Positions 41,518-51,608 of a stretch of 64,000 nt of DNA are shown here, one piece after another. The stretch is from Myxococcales bacterium (GTDB taxonomy: Bacteria > Myxococcota_A > Polyangia > Polyangiales > Houyiibacteriaceae): positions 25,326 through 89,325 of the forward strand of contig JAOTVB010000017.1 of the NCBI GenBank assembly GCA_029863605.1. Direction: 5' to 3'. The notes beneath the pieces were generated by a model. The model ran no database searches and was not told where the DNA came from. It saw only the letters and a list, made by a program, of their open reading frames with translations. Numbering within the stretch: the first letter of the stretch is position 1; each line of letters begins with the position of its first letter. The position numbers and the translations under genes were made by a program.

Positions 41518-42840
41518 CTACAGCTGGCCTAGGGGGCCTGTGCTGTTGCCGAAGCTGCCCTGACTCACACCCATGGCCGCCATCATGCTCAGGAACAGAT
41601 TTGCGATCGGTGGGCCGTTGGTGCTTTTGTTGGGCTCGTAGTCGATGTGGCGACCGGTGTTGTATGCACCGTGGCATTGGCCGGCGAGGATCACCGGGAG
41701 GTTGCGGTGCCGGTGGGCGTCACCGTCTTCGATCTCGCTCGAGAAGAAGACCTGAGAGTGCTGGAGCAAGGTGCCCGTGCCTTCCGGGACTTCATTCATC
41801 CGTTGGAGCAGATACGAAAGCTGCTCGACCTCCCACGTGTCGATCGCCTGAAGGGCCGCGTGATTCGATGGATTGCCCTGGTGGTGTGAGTAGTTGTGGT
41901 GCCCGTCGTTTGCACCGAGAAACGGGTAGCTCCGGTTGCTGCCGGCGTTCCCAAGCATGAACGTGATTACTCGGGTCGCATCGCATTGGAGCGCCAGCAC
42001 CATCAGGTCGTTCATGATGCGAACCTTCTCGACGATGTCGCCCGTGTCAGACGGCTCTTGGGTTGCGCCGCATACCAATCCCGCTTTCTCGAGTCGCTGC
42101 TCCAACTCGAAGATGCCGGTCGTGTATTCGTCGAGCTTGGTACGGTCGTAATACCCGAGCTTTTGCTCGAGGGCCTGGGTTTGTTCTTGCACGTAGTCGA
42201 GAATACTCGTCTTGTAGAGCTTGCGGCGCTCTTGCTCTTCGATGCTCGCGTTTGGGTCGGATCCTTCGAAAATCTGATTGAACACCACACCTGGGTTGGT
42301 AGTCTTCGAAAGCGGTTGGGTGTCGGATGCCCATGAGATGTTTCTCGTGTAGGCGCAGCTGTAGCCGGAGTCGCATCCACCGCTGTTCCCACCGCCGTCA
42401 GTCCCGATCTGCATCGAGCGAATGCGCGTCGCGTCGCCGATCTGGTTCGCAATGACCTGGTCCATCGAGATCCCGAGCTGGATTTGGGTTTCGCTCTTGT
42501 TTGCATGCGCTGAGGTCAGAAATCCAGATGTCCCGCCTGCGTGATCTCCGGGGCCGTCGGGTTGGGCCGGCGTGTTCGAAAGGCCACCGAGCACCAGGAT
42601 CTGATCTTGGATCGGGGCCAGGGGCTGCAAGATCGGCGACAGCTGGTAGTTGCTGCCGGTTTGCGAAGGCGTCCAGGCCGCCATGTGCATCCCGTTTGGG
42701 ACGTAGTAGCAAATCAGCCGCGCCGGAAAGGAATCGTCCGCGTATGCGGCCTCGCCGATGAGCGACTCGAACAAGGGAAGGCCGACCAGGGCTCCGGCAC
42801 CGCCCAACAGCAAGCGTCTTGAAAACTTGGGGCCTTTCAC
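41518..42840 (-). CDS. DUF1552 protein, Tat-exported
   Basis: 440 residues. The N-terminus SRRLLLGGAGALVGLPLF is a twin-arginine signal, so the protein is exported folded, perhaps with a cofactor. The body matches DUF1552: ICYYVPNGMHM, LSPILQPLAPI, GGLSNTPAQPDGPGDHAGGTSGFLT, and later NDGHHNYSHH. Histidine-rich segments suggest metal binding, and the family is distantly like DUF1501 and sulfatase-fold proteins. No function is established. The start overlaps the DUF1592 stop by 4 bp, and the two families are regularly found paired in Planctomycetes and Myxococcota. Confidence 0.85.
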   Translation of the reverse strand: MKGPKFSRRLLLGGAGALVGLPLFESLIGEAAYADDSFPARLICYYVPNGMHMAAWTPSQTGSNYQLSPILQPLAPIQDQILVLGGLSNTPAQPDGPGDHAGGTSGFLTSAHANKSETQIQLGISMDQVIANQIGDATRIRSMQIGTDGGGNSGGCDSGYSCAYTRNISWASDTQPLSKTTNPGVVFNQIFEGSDPNASIEEQERRKLYKTSILDYVQEQTQALEQKLGYYDRTKLDEYTTGIFELEQRLEKAGLVCGATQEPSDTGDIVEKVRIMNDLMVLALQCDATRVITFMLGNAGSNRSYPFLGANDGHHNYSHHQGNPSNHAALQAIDTWEVEQLSYLLQRMNEVPEGTGTLLQHSQVFFSSEIEDGDAHRHRNLPVILAGQCHGAYNTGRHIDYEPNKSTNGPPIANLFLSMMAAMGVSQGSFGNSTGPLGQL

Positions 42841-44468
42841 TGTGATTCCTCCAGAGTTCCGCGGCGTGTCCGGAACGGTTCACTCGTCGCGATCAACTTG
42901 ATGAGCTCTGGGAGCTCAGCGCCACTTTGCGCAAAGCTTTGGGCGATCCCTTCGAGAAAAGGATATTCCGACGAGCCAGGCTGCCGACCTAGCGCGTAGA
43001 GGAAGAGTTTCTCGACGACGCAAACATCGAATCGCTCGTCTTCTTGGATCAGAGCCGCCATCTCGCGTCCATCGGCGAAGGCTTGGCCGCCTATCAGCTC
43101 GCCACTAGCGTCGACCGGAAAGCCTTGATCTTGTGTGCGGTATGCGCCGATCGCGTCGTAGTGCTCGAGCCCGAGGCCAAGCGGGTCCATCAGGTTGTGG
43201 CAGGACGCGCAGGTCGGGTCGGCACGATGCTGCTCGAGCAGATCGCGCAACGTTCCGCTCGACATGCCGTCTTGTGGAAGGCCCTCGACCCCCGGCGGTG
43301 GTGGAGGCGGCTCACTACACAGGAGTTGCTCCAAGATCCACACACCGCGCTTCACAGGCGAGGTGCGCGTAGGCGTGGAGGTGACCGTAAGCAGCGAGCC
43401 GAGGGTGAGCAGCCCGAATCTGGGATCCGTCGGTTCGAGGTTGACCCGTTGGAGCTCGGGTCCGAGGTCGAACGGTAATCCGTAGTGGGCTGCAAGACGG
43501 TCGTTCAGGTAGGTGAAGTCCGTCAACAAGAGCTCGTTCATCGGGACATCGCCTCGGAGGAAGTCTCCGAAGAACAGCTTCGTCTCCTGGCTCATCGAGG
43601 TCCGAAGCGATTCGTCCCATTCGGGGAAGGTCGCGTAGTCCGGAACGTGGTCGTCCAGCGATCGAATCCGCAGCCACTGTCCCGCGAAGTTATCCACCAA
43701 CGACTGTGCCTTTGGGTCACTCAGCATGCGGTCGACCTCTGCTCGAAGCCCCGCATCATCGCGAAGACGCCCGTTCGCTGCTGCGTCGAAGAGCGCATCG
43801 TCCGGCATGCTGCTCCACAAGAAGTACGAGAGGCGTGACGCGAGCTCGTAGTCGTTCAGCAAATGAGACTCGGTAGACGAAGGGTCGTCGTCGAGCTCCG
43901 GCCTATAAATGAAATGCGGTGACAGCAGAATCCCGCGAACTGCGAGCTCGAGCCCTCGTTCCACTCCTTCGCCCTCGTTCAGCGCCACGTCGACGAGCTG
44001 CTGCAGGCGGACGATTTCGGCATCGGTAGTAGGACGACGCCAGGCGCGGCTCGCCAGCTCACGAAAGATGTCGTCGCGGCAAGAAGCGACATTGGGGTCA
44101 CAGAAGACGATGGTGTCGCGGATGGCCGTCGTCAGCATCTCGAGCGCCAGATCTTCAGCAGCCTGCTCGTAGAGCTCGAACTGAAGCGGAGAGATCGTGA
44201 GCACCTGCGCGATGTTGTCGAAGCCGAGGCTGACATCGTCCGCGGGAAAGCTCGCAGCGGGATCGAGTTGGGTTCCGAGAAGGTCGCGCACGGTGTTCCG
44301 ATACTCCGTGCGGTTGAGCCGATGCATGACCTGCGCGCCGATGGCGCCCACGTCGCCTCCCGGTCCGGAAAACGGATCGTTCCCGCCTGGGCCGCCCGAG
44401 CCGATCACACCGTCGCATCCCACCAGCGCTACCACCAAGAGCAGCGGCGAGTAGTTCAATCGGACCAT
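42837..44468 (-). CDS. DUF1592/DUF1588-family lipoprotein with a CXXCH motif
   Basis: 543 residues. A lipoprotein signal ends with LVGC (Cys18). The order of segments is that of DUF1587 (HRLNRTEYRNTVRDLLG), DUF1595 (ELASRAWRRPTTDAEI), DUF1592 (SRLSYFLWSSMPDDAL, FAGQWLRIR), DUF1588 (TSPVKRGVWILEQLLC, then CASCHNLMDPLGLGLEHYD) and DUF1585. CASCH is a haem c-type CXXCH site. The N-terminal cytochrome domain seen in some homologues is not present. It is the first gene of a two-gene operon with the DUF1552 protein. An envelope redox role is inferred; it is not demonstrated for the family. Confidence 0.85.
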   Translation of the reverse strand: MVRLNYSPLLLVVALVGCDGVIGSGGPGGNDPFSGPGGDVGAIGAQVMHRLNRTEYRNTVRDLLGTQLDPAASFPADDVSLGFDNIAQVLTISPLQFELYEQAAEDLALEMLTTAIRDTIVFCDPNVASCRDDIFRELASRAWRRPTTDAEIVRLQQLVDVALNEGEGVERGLELAVRGILLSPHFIYRPELDDDPSSTESHLLNDYELASRLSYFLWSSMPDDALFDAAANGRLRDDAGLRAEVDRMLSDPKAQSLVDNFAGQWLRIRSLDDHVPDYATFPEWDESLRTSMSQETKLFFGDFLRGDVPMNELLLTDFTYLNDRLAAHYGLPFDLGPELQRVNLEPTDPRFGLLTLGSLLTVTSTPTRTSPVKRGVWILEQLLCSEPPPPPPGVEGLPQDGMSSGTLRDLLEQHRADPTCASCHNLMDPLGLGLEHYDAIGAYRTQDQGFPVDASGELIGGQAFADGREMAALIQEDERFDVCVVEKLFLYALGRQPGSSEYPFLEGIAQSFAQSGAELPELIKLIATSEPFRTRRGTLEESQ

Positions 44469-44572
44469 AAGGGTTAAAATGACACGCTGCGAGGAGCTGT
44501 CAAACGTGGGTGAAGGCTCCTAAGGGACTAAACGGGCCGCTATGTATGCCGCCTCACCTAGAACGCGCCAGG

Positions 44573-45505
44573 TCAGTGGTCGAGCCCGTACTCGCTTCGA
44601 TGCGAGGCGAGGTGCTCCAGATAATAGTCCGCAGGCCTTTGTGCCTCGATCTCGCCGGCTTCGACCGCGGCGGTGAGGCGTCGCATCAGATCGCCGAGGC
44701 GCTTCGAGGGTGGGATACCAAAGGCATTCACGATCTCGGTTCCGAGGCCTTTGGGGAGAGGAGCGATCTTGACGTCCTCTTCTTGGAGCTCCGCGATTCG
44801 CTTGGCGAGCAAGCTGATCTGACGGACGCCCCGCCTGCGCTTTTCGGGACGCTTGGTGGTGATGTCCGCGCGGCTCAAGTCGAGGAGGTCGCGCAGGCCG
44901 TCGCCCATCTGTCTATAGAAGCGCCGCACCGCCGCATCGGTCCAAGTCTCCTCGTACTGGCTGGCCCTCAGATGATAAAGGATCAGGAAGTGGATGCGCT
45001 CTCGGAGCGCGCCCTCGAAGCCGAGCCGGTCGCCCACGCGTTTGCGGAACATTGCTGCGCCCATCTCGCTGTGGCCGTGGAAGGTCACGTTGCCCCGGTC
45101 ATCGATGCGGCGAGTCTTGGGTTTGCCGATGTCGTGGAGCAACGCGCCCCAGCGCACCTCCAGTCGTGGCACCGATTGCTTGACGACCTGCTTCGTGTGC
45201 TTCCAGACGTCCTTGTGCCGCCACTCGTTGTCGCCGAAGCCGACCATCGCCGCGACTTCGGGCAGCCAAGGGTCGAGGCATCCCACGGCTTGGAGGGCGT
45301 CGAGCCCGGGCTCTGGATGCTTCGATACCAGCAGACGATCCATGTGACGGCGAAGCTCGGCCACCGAAATAGCGCGCCACTCGGCGGGGTTCGGTCGCTC
45401 GGGCATTTGCGCGAGCAGGGAGGGATCGCTGGCGACGTCGACAGCCCAACTCAACGCCTCAATCGCCCGTGTGGGGCTCACGTCTGGTGTTGTTACTACG
45501 GACAC
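44573..45505 (-). CDS. HD-domain protein like the C-terminal half of CCA-adding / poly(A) polymerase
   Basis: 310 residues from a GTG at 45505, overlapping the hisC stop. The N-terminal about 90 residues (RAISVAELRRHMDRLL, LDALQAVGCLDPWLPEV) match the RNA-binding domain of bacterial tRNA nucleotidyltransferases, and the following HD domain has ALLHDIGKPKTR, FHGHSEMGAAMF and HFLILYHLRASQYE. The N-terminal nucleotidyltransferase head with its GxS and DxD motifs is missing, and the upstream sequence is hisC. So this is a stand-alone phosphohydrolase-type HD protein, not a polymerase. Substrate could be 2',3'-cyclic phosphates or nucleotides. Confidence 0.72.
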   Translation of the reverse strand: MSVVTTPDVSPTRAIEALSWAVDVASDPSLLAQMPERPNPAEWRAISVAELRRHMDRLLVSKHPEPGLDALQAVGCLDPWLPEVAAMVGFGDNEWRHKDVWKHTKQVVKQSVPRLEVRWGALLHDIGKPKTRRIDDRGNVTFHGHSEMGAAMFRKRVGDRLGFEGALRERIHFLILYHLRASQYEETWTDAAVRRFYRQMGDGLRDLLDLSRADITTKRPEKRRRGVRQISLLAKRIAELQEEDVKIAPLPKGLGTEIVNAFGIPPSKRLGDLMRRLTAAVEAGEIEAQRPADYYLEHLASHRSEYGLDH

Positions 45506-46593
45506 AGAATCTCGTCGAGCGCCACGATCAGGCGTCGGTTCTCTTCGGGAGTGCCTACGGTGATTCGAATGCATTCCTCCAACCGAGTACCTCCCTCCGA
45601 GAAACTTCGAACCGCAATCTGTCGCGACGCGAGGGCGTCACAAAATTTCGTGATGTTGCCATCGTAACGGACCAAGACGAAATTGGCGTCACTCGGGAAG
45701 CAGCACAACGATGAGTGGCGCGCGAGCTCTTTGATCAGCCGTTCACGCTCGGTCACGACTGCCCCAATGTGCGTCCGAAGAATCGGCGCAAGGTCAGTCA
45801 GAGCAAGCGTAGCAATCTCTTGAGATAACGCGTTCAGATTGAATGGCTGCCTGACCTTCTCGAGCTCGTGGGCGAGCGCTTCGTCGAGGCGCACCCAACC
45901 GACTCGAATTGCGGCCAGCCCGACCTTGGAGAGCGTGCCGAGAACTGCGCACTGCGGATATTTCGCGTACCGCTCCGCAAACGATTCACGCGCAAAGCCG
46001 CCATAGGCCTCGTCGAAGACGTGCAGCGTGTCGGGAAACTCTAGGATGAGCCTCTCCAGCCTTTCCGATGAAAAGCAGTTACCGGTGGGGTTGTTTGGGC
46101 TTGCGTAGTACGCGACGTTCGGTTGCTCGCGTTCGAATGCGCCGACCATCGCGTCGACATCGAGGTCCCATCGGTCATCTAGCGGTACGCCAATGGTTCG
46201 CCATCCGTGCGCGCGACTCGTGATCCCGTACATAACGAACGTCGGCTCAGGGAACAACACGGCGGGGCGCTCCTTGCCCGGGCGTGGCTTCGACATCGCC
46301 GTCGCGAGGAGGGCGATCACTTCGTCAGACCCCGAACCGAGAACGTACTCGTCTGGGGCGCCGCCGACCTTTCTCGCCAATGTCTCTCGGAGGCGGGTCG
46401 CTCGTCCGTCTGGATACCGGTGGAGTGCCGTTCCGCGAACCGCCGACAGAATCGACTCCCACGCTTCGCCGGGGAGCGACCACGGGCTCTCGTTGGCGTC
46501 GAGCTTCACCTCGGGTGCCGTGGGAGGAACCCGGTACGCGGAAATCTCCCCGAGCTCGGCTCGGAATAGGGCTTTGAGGGACTCTACGGACAT
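45496..46593 (-). CDS. hisC: Histidinol-phosphate aminotransferase
   Basis: 365 residues. LDANESPWSLP at the N-terminus, GSGSDEVIALL, YYASPNNPTGNC, VFDEAYGGFA and GTLSKVGLAAIRVGW, whose lysine binds PLP, are the HisC landmarks. It converts imidazole acetol phosphate to histidinol phosphate in histidine synthesis. Some members act on aromatic or other amino acids, and no other his gene is nearby, so the exact substrate is probable rather than certain. It is followed by an overlapping HD-domain gene. Confidence 0.85.
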   Translation of the reverse strand: MSVESLKALFRAELGEISAYRVPPTAPEVKLDANESPWSLPGEAWESILSAVRGTALHRYPDGRATRLRETLARKVGGAPDEYVLGSGSDEVIALLATAMSKPRPGKERPAVLFPEPTFVMYGITSRAHGWRTIGVPLDDRWDLDVDAMVGAFEREQPNVAYYASPNNPTGNCFSSERLERLILEFPDTLHVFDEAYGGFARESFAERYAKYPQCAVLGTLSKVGLAAIRVGWVRLDEALAHELEKVRQPFNLNALSQEIATLALTDLAPILRTHIGAVVTERERLIKELARHSSLCCFPSDANFVLVRYDGNITKFCDALASRQIAVRSFSEGGTRLEECIRITVGTPEENRRLIVALDEILCP

Positions 46594-46653
46594 GGCATTG
46601 GCAGATCGGGGCGCAGTCTTGGCACGCCACGCGCAGCTGTCGAGGCCCGAGGG

Positions 46654-47472
46654 TCAGTGAAGGACCAGATTGGCCTCGTCACGGGCTTCTTCGAGGGCGA
46701 GGCTGATGACCCGGGCATCTTTGGCGTTCGGTCGCGCCTCCAGATAGGCCGCGAGGTCTTCAGAGGCGGCCCCATAGGTCCGTAAGGCGTGGGCCAAGAG
46801 GCCTCGGTCCCGGCGATGCTCGGGCGCCTGGGTGAGCTCGACCAGGTGGTCGCAGGCGAGCATTGCACGTGCGTAGTCGCCCTGGCGCCGATGGGCGTTC
46901 TTCAGGTTCGCGAGCATGCGGATCGTGATCGTCAAGCAGTCGATCGGTTCGAGGTAGCTCGGGTGAAGCGCCATCTCGGCGCCTAGTGACTTAGCCGCCA
47001 ACTTTCGGAGCCCCACACCGTCAAGAAGCTCACCTCGATTGAACGGATCTTGATAGACGCCCTCCGGTCCTCCGACACGCACTAAGAAGTGACCTGGAAA
47101 GCCGATACCTTCGACCTCCATGCCAGCGCGTTCACCGACGGCCATGGTGAGCACCGACAACGAGATCGGGATGCCCTTGCGGCGGATCATCACTTTGTCG
47201 AGATAACTGTTGTTTGGGTTGTAGTAGTCGTCTCGCTCTCCTTCGAAACCGAGCTCGACGAACAGCAGCTCCGCGAGGATCTGACCGTCGCGCTCGGGGG
47301 TCGACCGAAGACCACGCCGGATGAGCGCTTCGGCACCGAGACCGTCGAGGGCACGTCGCAGTGCGTGTTCGTCGAGGATGGGATTCGCCTCGCGTGCAAT
47401 CAGGATGGCCACATCCTCCACTTTCACGTGGGGACGTTGCAGCACCGACACCAAGGGATCTCCACTCGCCAC
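46654..47472 (-). CDS. SirB1 / transglutaminase-like family protein with C-terminal TPR-like region
   Basis: 272 residues. The central segment YYNPNNSYLDKVMIRRKGIPISLSVL then GIGFPGHFLVRV is typical of the SirB1 (Transglut_core2) family; residues about 185-265 are helical repeats. The family has a transglutaminase-like fold, but the usual catalytic cysteine is not at the expected place (IPISLSVL), as in many SirB1 members. The cellular role is unclear. It lies 60 bp upstream of hisC on the same strand. Confidence 0.82.
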   Translation of the reverse strand: MASGDPLVSVLQRPHVKVEDVAILIAREANPILDEHALRRALDGLGAEALIRRGLRSTPERDGQILAELLFVELGFEGERDDYYNPNNSYLDKVMIRRKGIPISLSVLTMAVGERAGMEVEGIGFPGHFLVRVGGPEGVYQDPFNRGELLDGVGLRKLAAKSLGAEMALHPSYLEPIDCLTITIRMLANLKNAHRRQGDYARAMLACDHLVELTQAPEHRRDRGLLAHALRTYGAASEDLAAYLEARPNAKDARVISLALEEARDEANLVLH

Positions 47473-47573
47473 GATACTAACCTTGCGTTGCCTTAGATTG
47501 ACTCATCGTGTGCTGATGTCGAGCCGAGCGGTGTGCTACACCGACTCGATGACAAGCGTAGGGTGTCGTTCCC

Positions 47574-48185
47574 GTGCTTGACGAATTTCTGCACACATTG
47601 GAGTACGGGCCTCAGCACTGGGCCTACGGGCTCGTCGCCGCGGCGTCGGCGGTCGAATACGTTTTTCCGCCGCTTCCCGGGGATACCGTCGTTTTATTCG
47701 CAGTTGTGTTGGCGGCTCGCGCTCAACTCAACTGGGTTTTGGTTTACGCGCTGATGACGCTGGGCGCAACGGGAGGCGGACTGATCGCATGGGGCTTCGG
47801 CTTGTGGCTCGCAGATCACGAGGCTCAGTGGCCCCGGTTTCTCAAGCGTCCAGGCGCAACGCGTGCTCTCGACGCAGTGCGTCGTGGCTATGCGCGTCAC
47901 GGTCCAATGTACCTGGTCGCCAACCGATTCTTACCGGCGCTTCGCGCGTTTTTCTTCGTCGGCGCCGGGTTGTCTCGCATGAGTGCATGGCCGGTGATCC
48001 TCTTCGGCGGACTTTCGGCGGCGGTATGGAACGCGTTGCTGCTCGGGGCAGGATACGCTGTCGGTCACAACTGGGACTCGATGCGCGACCTCATGGAACG
48101 ATACACCACGGCGACGCTAGTCATCATCATCGTTGGGGTCGTGGCGATTGTCGGGCGCTTCTTGTGGGAGGGCCGGCGAGCCTAG
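47574..48185 (+). CDS. DedA / VTT-family membrane protein
   Basis: 203 residues with a GTG start. The N-terminal [18 protein letters not shown] segment and the later [22 protein letters not shown] are the two re-entrant/helix motifs of DedA (SNARE-associated, VTT) proteins. Four to five membrane helices are seen. DedA proteins of the DedA/UptA group transport undecaprenyl phosphate or other lipids across the inner membrane. The C-terminus overlaps sdhB by 4 bp convergently. Confidence 0.88.
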   Translation: MLDEFLHTLEYGPQHWAYGLVAAASAVEYVFPPLPGDTVVLFAVVLAARAQLNWVLVYALMTLGATGGGLIAWGFGLWLADHEAQWPRFLKRPGATRALDAVRRGYARHGPMYLVANRFLPALRAFFFVGAGLSRMSAWPVILFGGLSAAVWNALLLGAGYAVGHNWDSMRDLMERYTTATLVIIIVGVVAIVGRFLWEGRRA

Positions 48186-48967
48186 CGGTTGCGGGTTCTC
48201 GCTGGCGTCTCGGACTTGACCATCGCGCGGACGAGCTCGCGATTCATGCGTGCGATCCACTCGAGGCTCACACCCTTCGGGCAAGCGGCTTCGCATTCGC
48301 CGTGATTCGTACACGCACCGAACCCCTCGGCGTCCATCTGCGCAACCATCCTACGTGCACGATCCGCACGTTCAGCTTGCCCCTGCGGCATGAGCGACAG
48401 ATGGGAAATCTTGGCGGCGGTGAAGAGGCTCGCGGACGCGTTCGGGCAGGCCGCCACGCACGCGCCGCACCCGATGCATGCAGCCGCGTCCATTGCGCGG
48501 TCCGCGACCTCTTTGGCGATCGGCATTTCGTTGGCTTCCGATGCACTGCCGGTACGGATTGAAATGTAACCGCCAGCTTGAATGATGCGGTCGAACCCGC
48601 TGCGGTCCACGATCAGGTCTTTGACGATCGGAAACCCCTGCGCACGCCAGGGCTCGAGCCAGATTTCCTGGCCGTCCTCGAACTGTCGCATGTGGAGCTG
48701 ACACACGGTCGTTAGTTTTTGGGGGCCATGCGCCACGCCGTTGACGACTATCCCACACGTGCCGCAAATGCCTTCGCGGCAGTCGTAATCAAACGCGATC
48801 GGCTCCGTGCCTTTCTCGATCAGGTCTTCGTTCACGACGTCGAGCATCTCGAGGAAAGACATGTGCGTCGTGATGTCCTTGGCGTGGTACGTCTCGAAGC
48901 CGCCAGGTCGGTTCGGGCCTCGTTGGCGCCAAACGTGAAGCGTTACATTGATCAACTCATCGGCCAT
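48182..48967 (-). CDS. sdhB: Succinate dehydrogenase / fumarate reductase iron-sulfur subunit
   Basis: 261 residues from the ATG at 48967; the upstream frame is inside sdhA. Three cluster-binding sets are complete: [2Fe-2S] [10 protein letters not shown] plus a downstream Cys in TTVCQLH, [4Fe-4S] [12 protein letters not shown], and [3Fe-4S] [14 protein letters not shown]. The sequence style ([14 protein letters not shown]) is that of the type-B/non-classical SdhB of Bacteroidetes, actinobacteria and deltaproteobacteria. It passes electrons from flavin to haem and quinone. It is the last gene of sdhCAB, 8 bp after sdhA. Confidence 0.94.
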   Translation of the reverse strand: MADELINVTLHVWRQRGPNRPGGFETYHAKDITTHMSFLEMLDVVNEDLIEKGTEPIAFDYDCREGICGTCGIVVNGVAHGPQKLTTVCQLHMRQFEDGQEIWLEPWRAQGFPIVKDLIVDRSGFDRIIQAGGYISIRTGSASEANEMPIAKEVADRAMDAAACIGCGACVAACPNASASLFTAAKISHLSLMPQGQAERADRARRMVAQMDAEGFGACTNHGECEAACPKGVSLEWIARMNRELVRAMVKSETPARTRNR

Positions 48968-48975
48968 GGCGTCCC

Positions 48976-50907
48976 TTACTTGTAGCTTCGCTTGGTGGGC
49001 TTCACGTATTCGAACGTGAGCGGTTCTTTGTGGAGCCGCGGCTCTGCCGGGTTCCCGGTCCACTCCCAGGCCGCGACGTAGCTGAAGTGTGCGTCGTCTC
49101 GAAGCGCCTCGCCTTTCTCTTGGTGCTCCTCACGGAAATGACCTCCGCAGCTCTCTTTTCGGTCGAGCGCATCGATGCACATGAGCTCACCAAGCTCAAG
49201 GAAGTCGGCGACTCGCCCGGCGCGTTCGAGCGTTTGGTTGAGATCTTGGCCGCTTCCCGTGACCTTGACCTCACGCCAGAACTGGTCTCGGAGCTTGGGG
49301 ATCTTCTCGAGGGCCGTCTCGAGCCCCTCGGCATTTCGCGACATCCCACACTCCTTCCAAATGATCTTTCCGAGCTCCCGGTGAAAGTGCTCGGGCGCAT
49401 GCTTGGGGTCAGGAGCATTCATGAGCTTGTGAACGCGGGTGTCGACGGATTGCATCGCGGTCTGTACATCCGGGTGATCTTCTGTGAGCGGCGGCAGCGT
49501 TCGAACGTGCCCGAGGTAGTTGCCTACCGTGAAGGGGAGGACGAAGTACCCGTCCGCAAGCCCCTGCATCAGTGCCGAGGCGCCGAGGCGGTTGGAGCCA
49601 TGGTCTGAAAAGTTGGCTTCTCCGCCCACGAAGAGACCTGGGATCGTGGCCTCGAGATTGTAGTCCACCCAAAGGCCACCCATCGTGTAGTGGGTCGCGG
49701 GATAGATCCGCATCGGAGTCTGGTAAGGGCTGTCGCCTGTGATCCGTTCGTACATCTCGAACAGGTTGCCGTACCGCTCGCGGATCGTCTGCTCGCCGAG
49801 GCGGCTGATCGCATCGGCAAAATCGAGGTATACGCCGCGTCGCTCGCCTTCGACCAATGGGCCGACGCCCAGACCGTCGTTCGCGACGTACAATGCGTTT
49901 CGTGACGCGACGTCGCGGGGCACCAGGTTGCCGAAGGCGGGGTACCGCTCCTCGAGGTAGTAGAAGCGGTCTGCCTCGGGAATGTCTTCGGGTCGCTTCG
50001 TGACGTCTTCTTTCTTGCGCGGAACCCACACACGCCCGTCGTTGCGCAGCGATTCGCTCATCAGGGTCAGCTTCGACTGATAGCTCCCCGCCTGCGGGAT
50101 GCAGGTGGGATGGATCTGCGTATAGCAGGGGTTCGCGAACGCTGCGCCCTTGCGATGCGCGCGCCAGGTGGCCGTGCAGTTACAGCCCTTGGCATTCGTC
50201 GAAAGATAAAAGACGTTGCTGTAGCCACCGGTGCACAGGACGACCATGTCCGCGATGTGTGGCGTCACCTTGCCTGTCTTGAGGCATCGCGTGACGATCC
50301 CTCGGGCGCGGCCGTCGTGCACGATCAGCTCGAGCATCTCGTGACGCGGGAACATCTGGACCGTGCCGGCTTCGATCTGCCTGCTAAGCGCCTGATACGC
50401 TCCGAGCAAGAGCTGCTGGCCCGTCTGTCCCCGAGCGTAGAACGTCCTCGAAACCTGAGCGCCGCCGAAGGAGCGATTGGCCAACAGCCCCCCGTACTCG
50501 CGCGCGAAGGGCACGCCCTGCGCGACCGCCTGATCGATGATGTGTAGGCTCAGCTCGGCCAACCGATAGACGTTCGACTCACGGGAGCGGAAGTCGCCCC
50601 CCTTCACGGTATCGTAGAACAGGCGGTACACGCTGTCCCCGTCGTTTTGGTAGTTCTTCGCCGCGTTGATCCCGCCCTGCGCGGCGATGCTGTGCGCGCG
50701 TCGGGGGCTGTCTTGATAGCAGAAGCACTTGACGTTGTATCCCATCTCGCCGAGGGATGCCGCTGCGGCGCCTCCGGCCAGGCCGCTGCCGACGACGATG
50801 ATGTTGTGCTTGCGACGGTTGGCGGGCGCGACGAGCTTGCTCGCCTCTTTGTGTTTTTCCCACCGATCTTCGATGGGCCCCGTCGGTTCGTATGATCGAA
50901 GCTCCAT
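48976..50907 (-). CDS. sdhA: Succinate dehydrogenase / fumarate reductase flavoprotein subunit
   Basis: 643 residues from the ATG at 50907. FAD-binding [14 protein letters not shown] at residue about 36, [15 protein letters not shown] (the His that holds the covalent flavin in HSIAAQGG), the catalytic-site HPTCIPQ and RRGVYLDF segments, and a C-terminal helical domain. Its length and an extra N-terminal region match the non-classical SdhA of type-B enzymes. It oxidises succinate to fumarate, feeding a menaquinone- or ubiquinone-linked chain; type-B complexes usually use menaquinone. Confidence 0.94.
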   Translation of the reverse strand: MELRSYEPTGPIEDRWEKHKEASKLVAPANRRKHNIIVVGSGLAGGAAAASLGEMGYNVKCFCYQDSPRRAHSIAAQGGINAAKNYQNDGDSVYRLFYDTVKGGDFRSRESNVYRLAELSLHIIDQAVAQGVPFAREYGGLLANRSFGGAQVSRTFYARGQTGQQLLLGAYQALSRQIEAGTVQMFPRHEMLELIVHDGRARGIVTRCLKTGKVTPHIADMVVLCTGGYSNVFYLSTNAKGCNCTATWRAHRKGAAFANPCYTQIHPTCIPQAGSYQSKLTLMSESLRNDGRVWVPRKKEDVTKRPEDIPEADRFYYLEERYPAFGNLVPRDVASRNALYVANDGLGVGPLVEGERRGVYLDFADAISRLGEQTIRERYGNLFEMYERITGDSPYQTPMRIYPATHYTMGGLWVDYNLEATIPGLFVGGEANFSDHGSNRLGASALMQGLADGYFVLPFTVGNYLGHVRTLPPLTEDHPDVQTAMQSVDTRVHKLMNAPDPKHAPEHFHRELGKIIWKECGMSRNAEGLETALEKIPKLRDQFWREVKVTGSGQDLNQTLERAGRVADFLELGELMCIDALDRKESCGGHFREEHQEKGEALRDDAHFSYVAAWEWTGNPAEPRLHKEPLTFEYVKPTKRSYK

Positions 50908-50915
50908 GACAGTCC

Positions 50916-51563
50916 TTACAAGGTGACGATGCCCGCGAGGACGGAGATCGGAAACGAAACGTTGCCGAGCGTGATCACCGCGGAAATCGCAATCGCCAGA
51001 TCGCGACGATAGGAGTTGTAGCGCGGATGGTTCGCCCCGATGGACTGAAAAGCGCTGAAGATGCCGTGGAAGATGTGCAGACCGAGCGCGAGGTTGCCGG
51101 CGAGGTAGAACGCCGAGATCCAGGGGTTCTGGAAGGCCTCGACGACGTTGCGGTACACGTCCCCAGGATGCGCGGGCAGGATCGTGAACTCGAGCAAGTG
51201 ATAGATGAGGTAGAGCAGCAGGATCGGACCGGTCCAATACATCGTGCGCGCCGCATAGTCGGTCGCGAGGTCCTTGCGTCGTTTGTAGCGCGAGCCGCGC
51301 GCAGAGACGTTGCGGCGCCAGAGTTGGTAGGCCGAACCGATGTGCGCGCCGAATGCGAACAGGAGCAAAATCCTCGTTCCCCACACCAGCGCCGGCAAGC
51401 TGTGCAGCTTTGCGGCATAACCGTTGAGGGCCTCGGGCCCGAGGTAGAGGTTCAAGTTGCCGAGGAAGTGGCCGACGACGAAACCGACGATGATGCCCCC
51501 GGACAAGGCCATCACGACCTTCTTTCCGACCGTCGTCTGGTAGAGCGTTAGGGCTCGTTGCAT
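50916..51563 (-). CDS. sdhC: Succinate dehydrogenase cytochrome b subunit, type B
   Basis: 215 residues with five hydrophobic helices, ending in [12 protein letters not shown]. Conserved histidines at helix positions ([38 protein letters not shown]) are suited to ligate two b haems. A single membrane subunit with two haems defines a type-B complex, with no sdhD. It is the first gene of sdhCAB, 8 bp upstream of sdhA. Confidence 0.9.
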   Translation of the reverse strand: MQRALTLYQTTVGKKVVMALSGGIIVGFVVGHFLGNLNLYLGPEALNGYAAKLHSLPALVWGTRILLLFAFGAHIGSAYQLWRRNVSARGSRYKRRKDLATDYAARTMYWTGPILLLYLIYHLLEFTILPAHPGDVYRNVVEAFQNPWISAFYLAGNLALGLHIFHGIFSAFQSIGANHPRYNSYRRDLAIAISAVITLGNVSFPISVLAGIVTL

Positions 51564-51608
51564 GAGTTCTCCTCAGTAACCTCTTGTGCTGATGCAGGGG
51601 AAGCGCAA

